A stretch of 64,000 nucleotides of DNA from Desulfuribacillus alkaliarsenatis (GTDB taxonomy: Bacteria > Bacillota > Bacilli > Desulfuribacillales > Desulfuribacillaceae): assembly GCF_001730225.1 (NCBI RefSeq), contig NZ_MIJE01000011.1, positions 62,001-126,000 of the forward strand. The letters run 5' to 3'. The notes under the pieces were generated by a model that was not told the DNA's origin, made no database searches, and was given only the letters and a program-made list of their open reading frames with translations. Positions 1 to 8,599 of the stretch are shown in pieces. Both the position numbers and the translations under genes were made by a program. The stretch's first letter is position 1; each line of letters starts with the position of its first letter.

Positions 1-1
1 A

Positions 2-529
2 CCAGGAGTAAATAACATAGCTTATAAATTAATTACCCTTAAAAGTATAAACTACGAAGGATACTTAGATACTGTAGCACTAGATAACTTCTATAGTATT
101 GAAGAGATAGATGATAAATACCTTACTAAAGTTGGAGATGTAATAGTTAGGCTAAGTGACCCTTTCACAGCAATTACAATTAAAGATGGAGAAGATAACT
201 TATTAGTATCATCACTTTTTGCGATTGTGAGAATCAAAGATAGTAATGTAACACCAGAATATTTGTCAGTGTATTTAAATAGTGAAATGTTGAAAAAGCA
301 TTATGCAAAAGAGTCTAGCGGTTCAGCTGTCCAGATGATAAAGATGTCATCAATAAAAGAAGTTCAGATTAATGTACTTGATAGTAAGATGCAAAACGAA
401 GTGGTCGTTTTAAATGATTTGATGTTACGTGAATCTAAACTTTTAAATGAATTAAAAGAACAAAAAAGCATGTATAATCGGCAACTAATAAGTGAAATTT
501 TACAGGGGGTAGTCAAAAATGGAAATTAA
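2..529 (+). CDS. hsdS: Type I restriction specificity subunit (HsdS), C-terminal part
   Basis: The gene runs in from the left edge: the frame is open from base 2 to the TAA at 527-529, about 175 residues. HsdS gives a type I enzyme its DNA sequence specificity. What remains looks like the end of a target-recognition domain (GDVIVRLSDPF, then SSGSAVQMIKMSSI) followed by a charged helical tail that would form the conserved coiled coil. An in-frame GTG at 227 lies inside the domain and is not the start. The stop overlaps the hsdM start by 11 bases, so the two are translationally coupled. Whether the full protein has one or two recognition domains cannot be seen. Its tail differs from that of the second hsdS at 2061. 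Confidence 0.82.
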   Translation, partial: PGVNNIAYKLITLKSINYEGYLDTVALDNFYSIEEIDDKYLTKVGDVIVRLSDPFTAITIKDGEDNLLVSSLFAIVRIKDSNVTPEYLSVYLNSEMLKKHYAKESSGSAVQMIKMSSIKEVQINVLDSKMQNEVVVLNDLMLRESKLLNELKEQKSMYNRQLISEILQGVVKNGN

Positions 530-2048
530 GAAATATACACAGCAAGAAGTAAATAGCACTTTATGGAGAGCTTGTGATACCTTTAGAGGAAAAATTGATT
601 CATCAATATATAAAGATTACGTGTTGGTCATGCTCTTTATCAAATATGTTAGTGATATCTATAAAGAGCATAAGGAAGTACTTATGGAGAAATACGATAA
701 TGATGTAGAAATGGTACAAAGACAAATGCGTTATGAGCGCTTTGTGCTTGACGAAATCTCAACCTTTGATTATATCTATAGCAAAAGGAACCAACCAGAA
801 ATAGGAGAAATTATTAATAAATCATTAGCTCATGTGGAAGAGGAAAACAAAACTAAACTCAGAGGAGTATTTAAGAACATTGATTTTAACTCAGAATCGG
901 TTCTTGGTAACACCAAAGAACGAAATTCAATGCTAAAGAATCTTCTGGAAGATTTCAAGAATCTCGATCTAAGACCTTCTAGACTCATTGAAGAAGACGT
1001 AATCGGCAACGCTTATGAATATATGATTGCAAACTTTGCTTCCGATGCAGGGAAGAAGGGCGGAGAATTTTTTACACCGTCAGAAGTATCTGAACTGCTA
1101 TCAAGACTAGTTAAACCAGAAGAAAATGATCGAATTTATGATCCCACATGTGGCTCAGGATCGTTATTGATTAAAGCATTTAATAAAATACCTTCTGGAA
1201 AAGCGCAAATATACGGGCAAGAAAGAAATGGGCAAACTCATTCCCTTGCTCGCATGAACATGTTCCTTCATAACATTGATGATGCGAAAATTGCCTGGGG
1301 AGATACACTGTCTAATCCATTACATCTGGAAAATGACAAGCTTATGAAGTTCCAAGTAGTGGTTGCAAATCCACCATTTTCTTTAGATAAATGGGCAATG
1401 GGCTTTGCAGGCGAAGGCAGTGATAAAGCATTTAAAATGGAAGAAAGTCTAGATCCGTATAAGAGGTTTGGTTTTGGCGTTCCCCCAATCTCTAAAGGCG
1501 ATTATGCATTTGTGCTGCATATGATTCACTCCTTAGCAGAAGGTGGGAGAATGGCAACAGTTCTACCACATGGGGTTCTGTTTAGAGGAGCAAGCGAAGG
1601 AAAGATTAGACAAAAGCTGATTGAGATGAATCTACTAGATGCAGTCATTGGGCTTCCGGCAAACTTGTTTTTTGGCACTGGTATACCAGCATGCGTTCTA
1701 GTATTTAAACAAAATAGAAGTAGAGATGATGTTATATTTATAGATGCTTCGAAAGAAGGCTTTTATGAAAAAGGCAAAAATCAGAATAAGCTACGCGAAG
1801 AAGATATTCAGAGAATTGTAGATGCTTATGATAACTATGAAACAGTAGATAAGTTTGCGTATGTAGCAACGAAAGAAGAAATTAAAGAAAATGATTACAA
1901 TCTTAACATCCCTCGCTATGTAGATACGTTTGAAGAAGAAGAAATGGTCGATATGGAAGCAGTAGCTGAGAATATAGCTAAGATTAAGTCGGAATTAGCT
2001 GAAGTGGAAGAGCAGATGGAGAAGTATTTGAAAGAGCTAGGCTTGTAA
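519..2048 (+). CDS. hsdM: Type I DNA methyltransferase subunit HsdM
   Basis: Modification subunit of a type I system, which methylates adenine in the site chosen by HsdS. The N-terminal helical HsdM_N region (about residues 5-145) is followed by a SAM-dependent N6-adenine methyltransferase fold. Motif I is DPTCGSG at 208-214 and the catalytic motif IV is NPPF at 284-287. Length (509 residues) is normal. ATG at 519 has a GGGGG Shine-Dalgarno within the end of the preceding hsdS. The stop lies 12 bases before the following hsdS start, so the methylase and both S genes are in one transcription unit. No disruption is seen. Confidence 0.96.
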   Translation: MEIKKYTQQEVNSTLWRACDTFRGKIDSSIYKDYVLVMLFIKYVSDIYKEHKEVLMEKYDNDVEMVQRQMRYERFVLDEISTFDYIYSKRNQPEIGEIINKSLAHVEEENKTKLRGVFKNIDFNSESVLGNTKERNSMLKNLLEDFKNLDLRPSRLIEEDVIGNAYEYMIANFASDAGKKGGEFFTPSEVSELLSRLVKPEENDRIYDPTCGSGSLLIKAFNKIPSGKAQIYGQERNGQTHSLARMNMFLHNIDDAKIAWGDTLSNPLHLENDKLMKFQVVVANPPFSLDKWAMGFAGEGSDKAFKMEESLDPYKRFGFGVPPISKGDYAFVLHMIHSLAEGGRMATVLPHGVLFRGASEGKIRQKLIEMNLLDAVIGLPANLFFGTGIPACVLVFKQNRSRDDVIFIDASKEGFYEKGKNQNKLREEDIQRIVDAYDNYETVDKFAYVATKEEIKENDYNLNIPRYVDTFEEEEMVDMEAVAENIAKIKSELAEVEEQMEKYLKELGL

Positions 2049-2060
2049 GGGGTGAGGAGT

Positions 2061-3335
2061 TTGAGAGAAGATGTAAAAGAAATAATTAAATTGATTAAAA
2101 TGGGGATAATTCCCTGCGGTTACAAAAAAACAAAATGTGGTGTATTGCCAGTTGATTGGCCCATTGTAGATTTTGGGAAAATTTTTAAAATAAATCAAGG
2201 GCTTCAAATCCCAATTTCTGAAAGGTTTTTAGAAAAAGGAAAGAACCGATATTATTATATTACAAATCAATTTATTAAGAATTTGAATACAGAAGGTGAA
2301 AAATATTATATCGAAGCACCTAGTCAAAGTGTTATTTGTTGTGAAGATGACGTGTTGATGACACGCACAGGTAACACAGGGATGGTGGTTACAAACGTAA
2401 ATGGAGTATTCCATAATAATTTTTTTAAAATAAGCTTTGATCGAAGCAAGTACGATAAGAACTTTATTGTGCACTATCTAATGTCCTCGTATTGTCAAAA
2501 CATAATTATGAAATTTGCAGGAACAAGTACTATCCCAGATTTAAATCATGGAGATTTCTATAAAATTAAGTTTGTCAATATACAAAGGGCTGAACAACAA
2601 AAAATAGCTAAAATCCTTTCATCCTGGGACAAAGCCATCGAGCTAAAAGAACAGCTAATCGAAGAAAAGAAAAAGCAAAAGAAAGGACTTATGCAAAAGC
2701 TATTAACTAGTGAAGTTAGGTTGCTAGGTTTTGATGAGAAGTGGGAGAAAGTTCTCTTAAAAGATATTTTTAAGCGAGTTACGAGAAAGAATACAATAGG
2801 TAATACAAATGTTCTTACGATATCAGCGCAAAAAGGCCTGATTAATCAAAAAGACTTTTTTAAAAAATCTGTTGCAAGTAGTATCTTGGATAATTATTAC
2901 CTTCTACGTAAAGGTGAATTTGCCTATAATAAAAGCTATTCAAACGGTTATCCAAAGGGTGCGATAAAACGCCTTAATCATTATGATAGTGGCGTTGTTA
3001 CTACTCTGTATATTTGCTTTAAATTAATTGACAGTTCAGAAAACAACGCAGAATATTTTGAACATTATTTTGAATCAGGTTTGTTAAATCAAGCTATAAC
3101 TAAAATTGCACATGAAGGTGGAAGAGCTCACGGACTACTAAATGTATCGTCTGAAGATTTTTTTAACTTACCAATACAAATACCTAGTTATAAAACACAA
3201 GTAAAAATAGCAGAAATTTTAACGTGTGCTGACAGAGAGAGGCAATTACTAGAACAAGAATTAGAAGCCCTAAAAATCCAAAAAAAGGGCCTGATGCAGC
3301 TTTTATTAACTGGAATCGTTAGGGTTATGTGCTAG
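2061..3335 (+). CDS. hsdS: Type I restriction specificity subunit HsdS (two recognition domains)
   Basis: Full-length S subunit, about 424 residues. It has the classic duplicated plan: recognition domain 1, then a conserved spacer with KIAKILSSWDKAIELKEQL and KKGLMQKLLTSEVR, then recognition domain 2, then a second spacer with KIAEIL and KKGLMQLLLTGIVR. The two recognition domains read opposite halves of a split target. I choose TTG at 2061 because AAGGGG at 2047-2052 sits 8 bases upstream; an in-frame GTG at 2052 overlaps that site, and ATG at 2100 has no good site. It belongs to the same operon as hsdM. With the other S gene at the window edge, one HsdM could serve two specificities. Confidence 0.9.
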   Translation: MREDVKEIIKLIKMGIIPCGYKKTKCGVLPVDWPIVDFGKIFKINQGLQIPISERFLEKGKNRYYYITNQFIKNLNTEGEKYYIEAPSQSVICCEDDVLMTRTGNTGMVVTNVNGVFHNNFFKISFDRSKYDKNFIVHYLMSSYCQNIIMKFAGTSTIPDLNHGDFYKIKFVNIQRAEQQKIAKILSSWDKAIELKEQLIEEKKKQKKGLMQKLLTSEVRLLGFDEKWEKVLLKDIFKRVTRKNTIGNTNVLTISAQKGLINQKDFFKKSVASSILDNYYLLRKGEFAYNKSYSNGYPKGAIKRLNHYDSGVVTTLYICFKLIDSSENNAEYFEHYFESGLLNQAITKIAHEGGRAHGLLNVSSEDFFNLPIQIPSYKTQVKIAEILTCADRERQLLEQELEALKIQKKGLMQLLLTGIVRVMC

Positions 3336-3371
3336 ATAAATATTCATTAACTCTTAATGGGGGAATTGCTG

Positions 3372-4214
3372 ATGAACGATATAAAGTCATATAAGAACTC
3401 AATATTTGAAGATATAAAGCAGTTTACAGATGAAGGCATGGAATTTTGGTATGCTAGACAATTACAAGAGATTCTGGAATACACTGAATGGCGAAATTTT
3501 TTGAAAGTAATAGATAAAGCTAAGAGTGCATGCATCAACAGCGAAAACGATATATCGGACCATTTTGTTGACGTCAACAATATGGTCCAACTAGGATCAG
3601 GCGCCAAAAGAGAAGTTGAAGACATCATGCTATCACGTTACGCTTGCTATCTAATCGTTCAAAACAGTGACCCGCGTAAAGAAGTTATTGCACTTGGCCA
3701 GACATACTTTGCGATAAAAACTAGACAAAGGGAACTTGATGAACAGAATTATGAGCAATTATCAGAAGACCAAAAAAGATTGGCTATTCGAAACGAAATG
3801 ATAGCGCACAATAAATCGTTAGCAGAAGCAGCTCAAATGGCAGGGATAGCTAACCCGAAAGACTATGCTATATTTCAAAACAAAGGCTACCAAGGTTTAT
3901 ATGGTGGGTTGGGAGTAAAAGAGATTCATCAGAGAAAAGGATTGAAAAGAAGCCATAAGATTCTTGATCATATGGGAAGCACAGAGCTTGCAGCTAATTT
4001 ATTTAGAGCCACACAAACAGATGAAAAATTAAGACGGGAACAAATAGTTGGCAAAGCCAATGCAAATAAAACACACTTTGAAGTTGGGCGTAAGGTGAGG
4101 CAAACGATTGCAGAGTTAGGTGGAACTATGCCAGAGGAATTACCTACACCAGATAAAAGTGTCAAACAAATTGAGAAGGAGCAACAAAAAAAGTTGAATG
4201 AAAAACGTAAGTGA
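3372..4214 (+). CDS. dinD: DNA-damage-inducible protein D (DinD)
   Basis: DinD family protein of 280 residues. In E. coli DinD is SOS-induced and inhibits RecA filament activity. The N-terminal half resembles a BRO-N-like DNA-binding fold (EFWYARQLQEILEY, then a helix-rich segment with YFAIKTRQRE), and the end is lysine-rich and probably disordered. ATG at 3372 has GGGGGA 6 bases upstream; an ATG at 3357 is in frame but lacks a site. It sits between hsdS and hsdR with gaps of only 36 and 9 bases, so it is cotranscribed with the restriction operon. I see no LexA box in front of it, so SOS control is not evident. Confidence 0.9.
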   Translation: MNDIKSYKNSIFEDIKQFTDEGMEFWYARQLQEILEYTEWRNFLKVIDKAKSACINSENDISDHFVDVNNMVQLGSGAKREVEDIMLSRYACYLIVQNSDPRKEVIALGQTYFAIKTRQRELDEQNYEQLSEDQKRLAIRNEMIAHNKSLAEAAQMAGIANPKDYAIFQNKGYQGLYGGLGVKEIHQRKGLKRSHKILDHMGSTELAANLFRATQTDEKLRREQIVGKANANKTHFEVGRKVRQTIAELGGTMPEELPTPDKSVKQIEKEQQKKLNEKRK

Positions 4215-4223
4215 GGTGAAGGT

Positions 4224-7200
4224 ATGAGTAGAGCAAAAGAATACGATGAACTCAATATATCCCAATCACCAGCACTTGAAGTGCTCAGCAATATTGGGTA
4301 CACTCCTATTGCTGCAGAGAAAGCTGAATTGATGCGTGGCAATCTTTATAATGTAGTTCTGAAAGAAGTCCTTTACGAGCGCCTAAAAGCAATAAACAGT
4401 TTCGAATATAAAGGTGAAACCTATAATTTTTCTGAAAAGAATATTCTTCAAGCGATACAAGATATTGATGAGGCACTAACCGATGGGCTTATAAAAACCA
4501 ACGAAAAGATATATGATTCTTTAATTCTTGGTAAAAGCTACCCTGAAAAAATATCAGATGTCGATGGAGTCAGGTCTTTTAACGTCAATTATATTGACTG
4601 GAAGCATCTAGAGAATAATGTTTTTCATGTAATAGAAGAATTTTCTATTGAGAGGGAAGATGGGCAAGGAACCGTACGACCAGACCTAGTTCTATTCATA
4701 AATGGAATACCTATAGGTGTTATAGAATGCAAAAAATCATCGATCTCTGTGGAACAAGGTATTAGTCAAATGCTCAGAAATCAAAGTAACGACTATGTAC
4801 CACAGCTTTTTAAGTATGTGCAGGTGGTCATGTCTACCAATAAGAATGATACGCATTACGCTACGGTATACACACCTAAAAAATTCTGGTCAGCTTGGAA
4901 AGAAGATGTGGAATCATGTGAGTATAGTTGGTACAACACGGAACTTGAAAAAGCAGTTGTTGGGAGAATTCCGACATTTCAAGATAAAAGCATCGTCTCA
5001 TTGTTTCATCCGGAGCGTATATTAAAGCTGATTCGATACTTTACACTATTTGATAAAAACGTGAAAAAAATTGCACGATATCAGCAATACTTTGCAATTA
5101 AAGAAATAGTTAATACTATTTCTGAGACTGATAAAAATGGAAATAGGCAATCAGGTGTTGTTTGGCACACGCAGGGCTCAGGAAAATCTTTGACTATGGT
5201 CATGCTTGCGAGATATATTCTAGCAGAGATGGCAGACCTTCACCCTAAAGTGCTCGTTATTACTGATAGAGTAGAACTAGATGGACAAATTCATAAGACG
5301 TTTAATCATTCCAGGCTTAAAGCTGCTAAAGCTAGCAGTGGTAGAAATCTAGTAAAATTAATCAATGACAACAGTGCTGATATTATCACATCACTTGTTC
5401 ATAAATTTGATACAGCAGCTAAACATCAAGATCCCGTCAAGTCTAATAACATCTTTGTATTGATAGACGAGTCGCACCGGACGCAATACGGTGAACTTCA
5501 TATCAAAATGAAGAATGTATTTCCTAATGCTTGTTATTTAGGCTTTACTGGAACGCCACTGATGAAAAAAGACAAAAGCACATTGAACAAGTTTGGTAGT
5601 CGGATGATTCATAAATACACTATAAAAAATGGTGTTGAAGATGGAGCGATTGTTCCACTTCTATATGAGGGTAGACTAGTTGAACAAACAGTCAATCGCG
5701 CGGCAATCGATAAACGCATCGATATGATTATTCGAAACTTGAATGAGAAGCAAGCAGAAATGTTAAAAGCAAAATGGAGCAAATTTGAAGCAATAGCATC
5801 TTCTGAGCAACGCATACGATTGATAGCAGATGATATTTATATGCACTTCAAAACGTTTTATAAAGGGACATTTGCGAAAGCGATGCTAGCAACGAATACT
5901 AAGTTTGACGCTATCCGTTACCATGATGCTTTTCAAGAGTATGGAGATATGAGAACAGCAGTCGTAATATCTCCACCTGACCAACGAGAAGGATATGAAG
6001 ATGTTAACGAAGAACCAGAGGACAAAGTCATTAAATTCTGGAATAAGCTGATACTTGGATATGCTGACCCATTAAAGTATGAAGAGTACGTAAAGAACGA
6101 ATTTATCGATGGTGAAAGCATAGATATGTTGATTGTTGTAGATAAATTGTTAACTGGATTTGACGCGCCGAGGGCGACGATATTATATATAGACAAACCG
6201 ATGAAAGAGCACACATTGTTGCAAGCAATCGCCCGAGTAAATCGACTCTATGAAGGCAAAGATTTTGGTATTATTGTCGATTATCGAGGTCTGATTGATG
6301 AATTGGATTCGGCATTGAAAAACTATTCGGGTGCGGGTCTCGAAAACTTTGACGGCGAGGATATTGCAGGAGCACTTGTAGATGTTATAGGCACCATAGG
6401 TTCTCTGAAACAAGCCTATTCGAATCTTGTGGCAATCTTCCGTATGGTAAAGAACAAAAATGATAAAGAAGAGTTCGAGTTACTTCTTGCTAACGATGAG
6501 ATTCGTAATGATTTTTATAAGGAACTAAGTCAGTTTGCTAAATATTTTGGCATAGCGCTGGAATCAGAGCACGTATATAATGCGCTTGGGGAAAATGAGA
6601 TTCTTCATTATAAAAGAGAACTTAAATTTTTCCAAGAACTGAGGGCATCTGTTAAATTGCGGTATTCTGATGCAATCGATCATAAAGAGTATGAATCAAA
6701 GATGAGAAATCTAATGGACACATATATTGCTGCTGAAGATGTCATACAAATAACGGCACCTGTGGATATTTTGAATGAAGAAGAATTTGAAGAAGAAATC
6801 TTGCGACTCGGTTCTCCTAGAGCAAAAGCGGATGCTATCAAAACAAGAATGACAAAAAGCATTACTGAAAAGTGGGATGAAAATCCAACCTATTACAAGA
6901 AATTCTCGCAACGCATAGAAGAAATTCTTGCGGCATATAAAGAAAAGCGGATATCAGATGCGGATTATCTTAAGCGTATGAATGAGGTAAAAGAGGATTA
7001 CCGAAAAGGTTATTCTGGCACAAGCTATCCAGAAAAAATTAAGCACAATCTTCATGCTCAAGCTTTCTATGGAGTAATTAAAGAAGCGTTCGAAGATGAA
7101 AGTTTATACAGTGCGTGCGATAGCGATGTAGTACAGGAGATGAAAGAGGTATATAATTATGAAAACATACTGTCAGACATAGCTATTGATGCAGACACCA

Positions 7201-7379
7201 TTATCGGCAAACATAGTAAAGTAGATTGGCATGATAACCCAGATGTTCATAAAGCAATCACAAGGTCATTAGATGATCTCCTTTACATGGTTAAGAAAAA
7301 ACATTTTCCTGATTTAAATTATGATCAAATCGACAGGATTATTGAAAACATTAAAACTGTAGCTTTAAGAAGGTATTAG
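4224..7379 (+). CDS. hsdR: Type I restriction endonuclease/translocase subunit HsdR
   Basis: Motor and nuclease subunit, 1051 residues, normal for the family. The N-terminal PD-(D/E)xK nuclease has RPD with D154 and E168-C-K170. The superfamily 2 translocase follows: Walker A GSGKS at 318-322, motif II DESH at 415-418, motif III GFTGTP, and late motifs LLTGFDAPR and QAIARVNR. The C-terminal helical domain needed for binding HsdM/HsdS is complete. ATG at 4224 has AGGTGAAGG upstream. It lies 9 bases after dinD and ends where the metallopeptidase gene begins. All catalytic motifs are present, so the enzyme should be active. Confidence 0.96.
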   Translation: MSRAKEYDELNISQSPALEVLSNIGYTPIAAEKAELMRGNLYNVVLKEVLYERLKAINSFEYKGETYNFSEKNILQAIQDIDEALTDGLIKTNEKIYDSLILGKSYPEKISDVDGVRSFNVNYIDWKHLENNVFHVIEEFSIEREDGQGTVRPDLVLFINGIPIGVIECKKSSISVEQGISQMLRNQSNDYVPQLFKYVQVVMSTNKNDTHYATVYTPKKFWSAWKEDVESCEYSWYNTELEKAVVGRIPTFQDKSIVSLFHPERILKLIRYFTLFDKNVKKIARYQQYFAIKEIVNTISETDKNGNRQSGVVWHTQGSGKSLTMVMLARYILAEMADLHPKVLVITDRVELDGQIHKTFNHSRLKAAKASSGRNLVKLINDNSADIITSLVHKFDTAAKHQDPVKSNNIFVLIDESHRTQYGELHIKMKNVFPNACYLGFTGTPLMKKDKSTLNKFGSRMIHKYTIKNGVEDGAIVPLLYEGRLVEQTVNRAAIDKRIDMIIRNLNEKQAEMLKAKWSKFEAIASSEQRIRLIADDIYMHFKTFYKGTFAKAMLATNTKFDAIRYHDAFQEYGDMRTAVVISPPDQREGYEDVNEEPEDKVIKFWNKLILGYADPLKYEEYVKNEFIDGESIDMLIVVDKLLTGFDAPRATILYIDKPMKEHTLLQAIARVNRLYEGKDFGIIVDYRGLIDELDSALKNYSGAGLENFDGEDIAGALVDVIGTIGSLKQAYSNLVAIFRMVKNKNDKEEFELLLANDEIRNDFYKELSQFAKYFGIALESEHVYNALGENEILHYKRELKFFQELRASVKLRYSDAIDHKEYESKMRNLMDTYIAAEDVIQITAPVDILNEEEFEEEILRLGSPRAKADAIKTRMTKSITEKWDENPTYYKKFSQRIEEILAAYKEKRISDADYLKRMNEVKEDYRKGYSGTSYPEKIKHNLHAQAFYGVIKEAFEDESLYSACDSDVVQEMKEVYNYENILSDIAIDADTIIGKHSKVDWHDNPDVHKAITRSLDDLLYMVKKKHFPDLNYDQIDRIIENIKTVALRRY

Positions 7380-7388
7380 GTGAAGTAT

Positions 7389-8117
7389 ATGGAGAAACAT
7401 TCAGTCACATATGGAACAAAAGAGATACAATTTCAACTGATACGAAAGAATATAAAGAATATCAACCTTAACGTGAAACCAGATATGAGCATTTCTATTT
7501 CGGCAAGCGGTAAAGTACCTTTAGACTATATATACCAGTTCGTGAAAGAAAAAGCACCTTGGATTGTTCGAAATGTCGGGTTTTTTAAAGAAGTGCAAGC
7601 AGAACATACTTCTATTAAAGAGTATGTCAGTGGAGAATCTTTCAAATATTTAGGAAAACAATATCGCTTAAAAGTTATTGAGTCAGATGCAGAAGTTGAG
7701 TCAGTAAAGTATTATCGAGGGTTTATAGAGTTAAAAGTTAAAGACAAAAAGAATCATGCAAAAAAAGAAAAGTTAGTAACTGCATGGTTTAAAGAAAAGG
7801 CAGAACTTAACTTTGCGGACAGTCTTAATCGTGTGTATCCGATAATCGAAAAACAAGGTGTGCCAAAGCCAGAAATACAAATCAGAACGATGAAAGCAAG
7901 ATGGGGATCCTGCATAAAGGATAAAAATATTATAGTCTTGAATTTTGAATTAATAAAGGCACCAAAGTTTTGCATTGACTATGTGGTACTACATGAACTG
8001 ATTCACTTTAAATATCAAAACCATGATGCAACTTTTTATGAATTATTGACATTGCTTATGCCTGATTGGAAACAGAGGAAAGCGATTTTAGATGAAGAGG
8101 TAGTGAGAGAGTTATAA
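7389..8117 (+). CDS. YgjP-like zinc metallopeptidase (M48/DUF45)
   Basis: About 242-residue protein of the YgjP/DUF45 metallopeptidase family. The zinc motif HELIH is at about residues 202-206, preceded by the conserved RWGSC and followed by the C-terminal tail MPDWKQRK. No signal peptide or membrane segment is seen, so it is cytoplasmic. ATG at 7389 has AGGTGA 5 bases upstream; a GTG at 7380 touching the hsdR stop is possible. It is the last gene of the type I operon. Such genes are often found beside hsdR, but their role there is unknown. A paralogue lies at 61996-62772. Confidence 0.87.
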   Translation: MEKHSVTYGTKEIQFQLIRKNIKNINLNVKPDMSISISASGKVPLDYIYQFVKEKAPWIVRNVGFFKEVQAEHTSIKEYVSGESFKYLGKQYRLKVIESDAEVESVKYYRGFIELKVKDKKNHAKKEKLVTAWFKEKAELNFADSLNRVYPIIEKQGVPKPEIQIRTMKARWGSCIKDKNIIVLNFELIKAPKFCIDYVVLHELIHFKYQNHDATFYELLTLLMPDWKQRKAILDEEVVREL

Positions 8118-8160
8118 CTAGAGTGAAAAAATTCAAGCTAACTTTTCGTATGCTTGTTTC

Positions 8161-8220
8161 TTGACAAAGTGGTCTACAGGTTGTAAACTGAAGCCATGAA
8201 AGGTCTATAACTTGTAGACC
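8161..8220 (+). promoter_or_regulatory. blaI-type promoter with two 19-bp operators
   Basis: A near-consensus promoter: TTGACA at 8161-8166, 17-base spacer, TAAACT at 8184-8189. Two related 19-bp dyads follow the GGTCTA-N7-TAGACC pattern. GGTCTACAGGTTGTAAACT (8171-8189) covers the spacer and -10. GGTCTATAACTTGTAGACC (8202-8220, perfect arms) lies just past the expected start of transcription. Centres are 31 bp apart, about three helical turns. The ACA/TGT core resembles known BlaI/MecI operators. The downstream gene is a BlaI homologue, so autorepression is the natural reading. Confidence 0.8.
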
Positions 8221-8237
8221 AAAAGGAGTGCTATGCT

Positions 8238-8597
8238 ATGGAATATAGATTTACGGATGCGGAAGCGAAGTTTGCTGATCTGATTTGGTTGAAAGAGCCT
8301 ATTGCGTCGGGAGAATTAGTTAAGCTGTGCGAGCAGGAGTTTGACTGGAAGAAGTCGACCACGTACACGATGTTGAAGCGTCTTGAGGGCAAACAAATCT
8401 TTGCAAATGATAATGGTACTGTGAGTTCGCTAATTACTAAAGAAGATTTTTATGCTGGTCAAAGCAAACAATTTGTAGAAGATGCATTTGACGGGTCTTT
8501 GCCAAAGTTTTTAGCGGCATTTACTCGAAGCAAAAAAATAAGTGACCAGGAAATTGATGAATTACAAAAACTAATTGATCAGCATAAGGAGGAGTAG
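8238..8597 (+). CDS. blaI: BlaI/MecI family transcriptional repressor
   Basis: 119-residue winged-helix repressor. The recognition region includes WKKSTTYTMLKRLEGK (about residues 37-52), typical of BlaI/MecI/CopY proteins, and the C-terminal helices (about 75-118) form the dimerisation part that the sensor protease cleaves in the family. ATG at 8238 has AAAGGAG 10 bases upstream. It lies 2 bases ahead of the BlaR1-type gene, so both are made from the promoter at 8161. The two dyads in that promoter are its likely targets. The name follows family membership; nothing shows a link to beta-lactams, since no beta-lactamase gene is present. Confidence 0.92.
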   Translation: MEYRFTDAEAKFADLIWLKEPIASGELVKLCEQEFDWKKSTTYTMLKRLEGKQIFANDNGTVSSLITKEDFYAGQSKQFVEDAFDGSLPKFLAAFTRSKKISDQEIDELQKLIDQHKEE

Positions 8598-8599
8598 CT

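Noticed and set aside
227-529. A 100-codon ORF starting with GTG inside the first hsdS
   Set aside because: The frame is open from base 2 and the GTG is inside the recognition domain; it is the tail of a longer gene.
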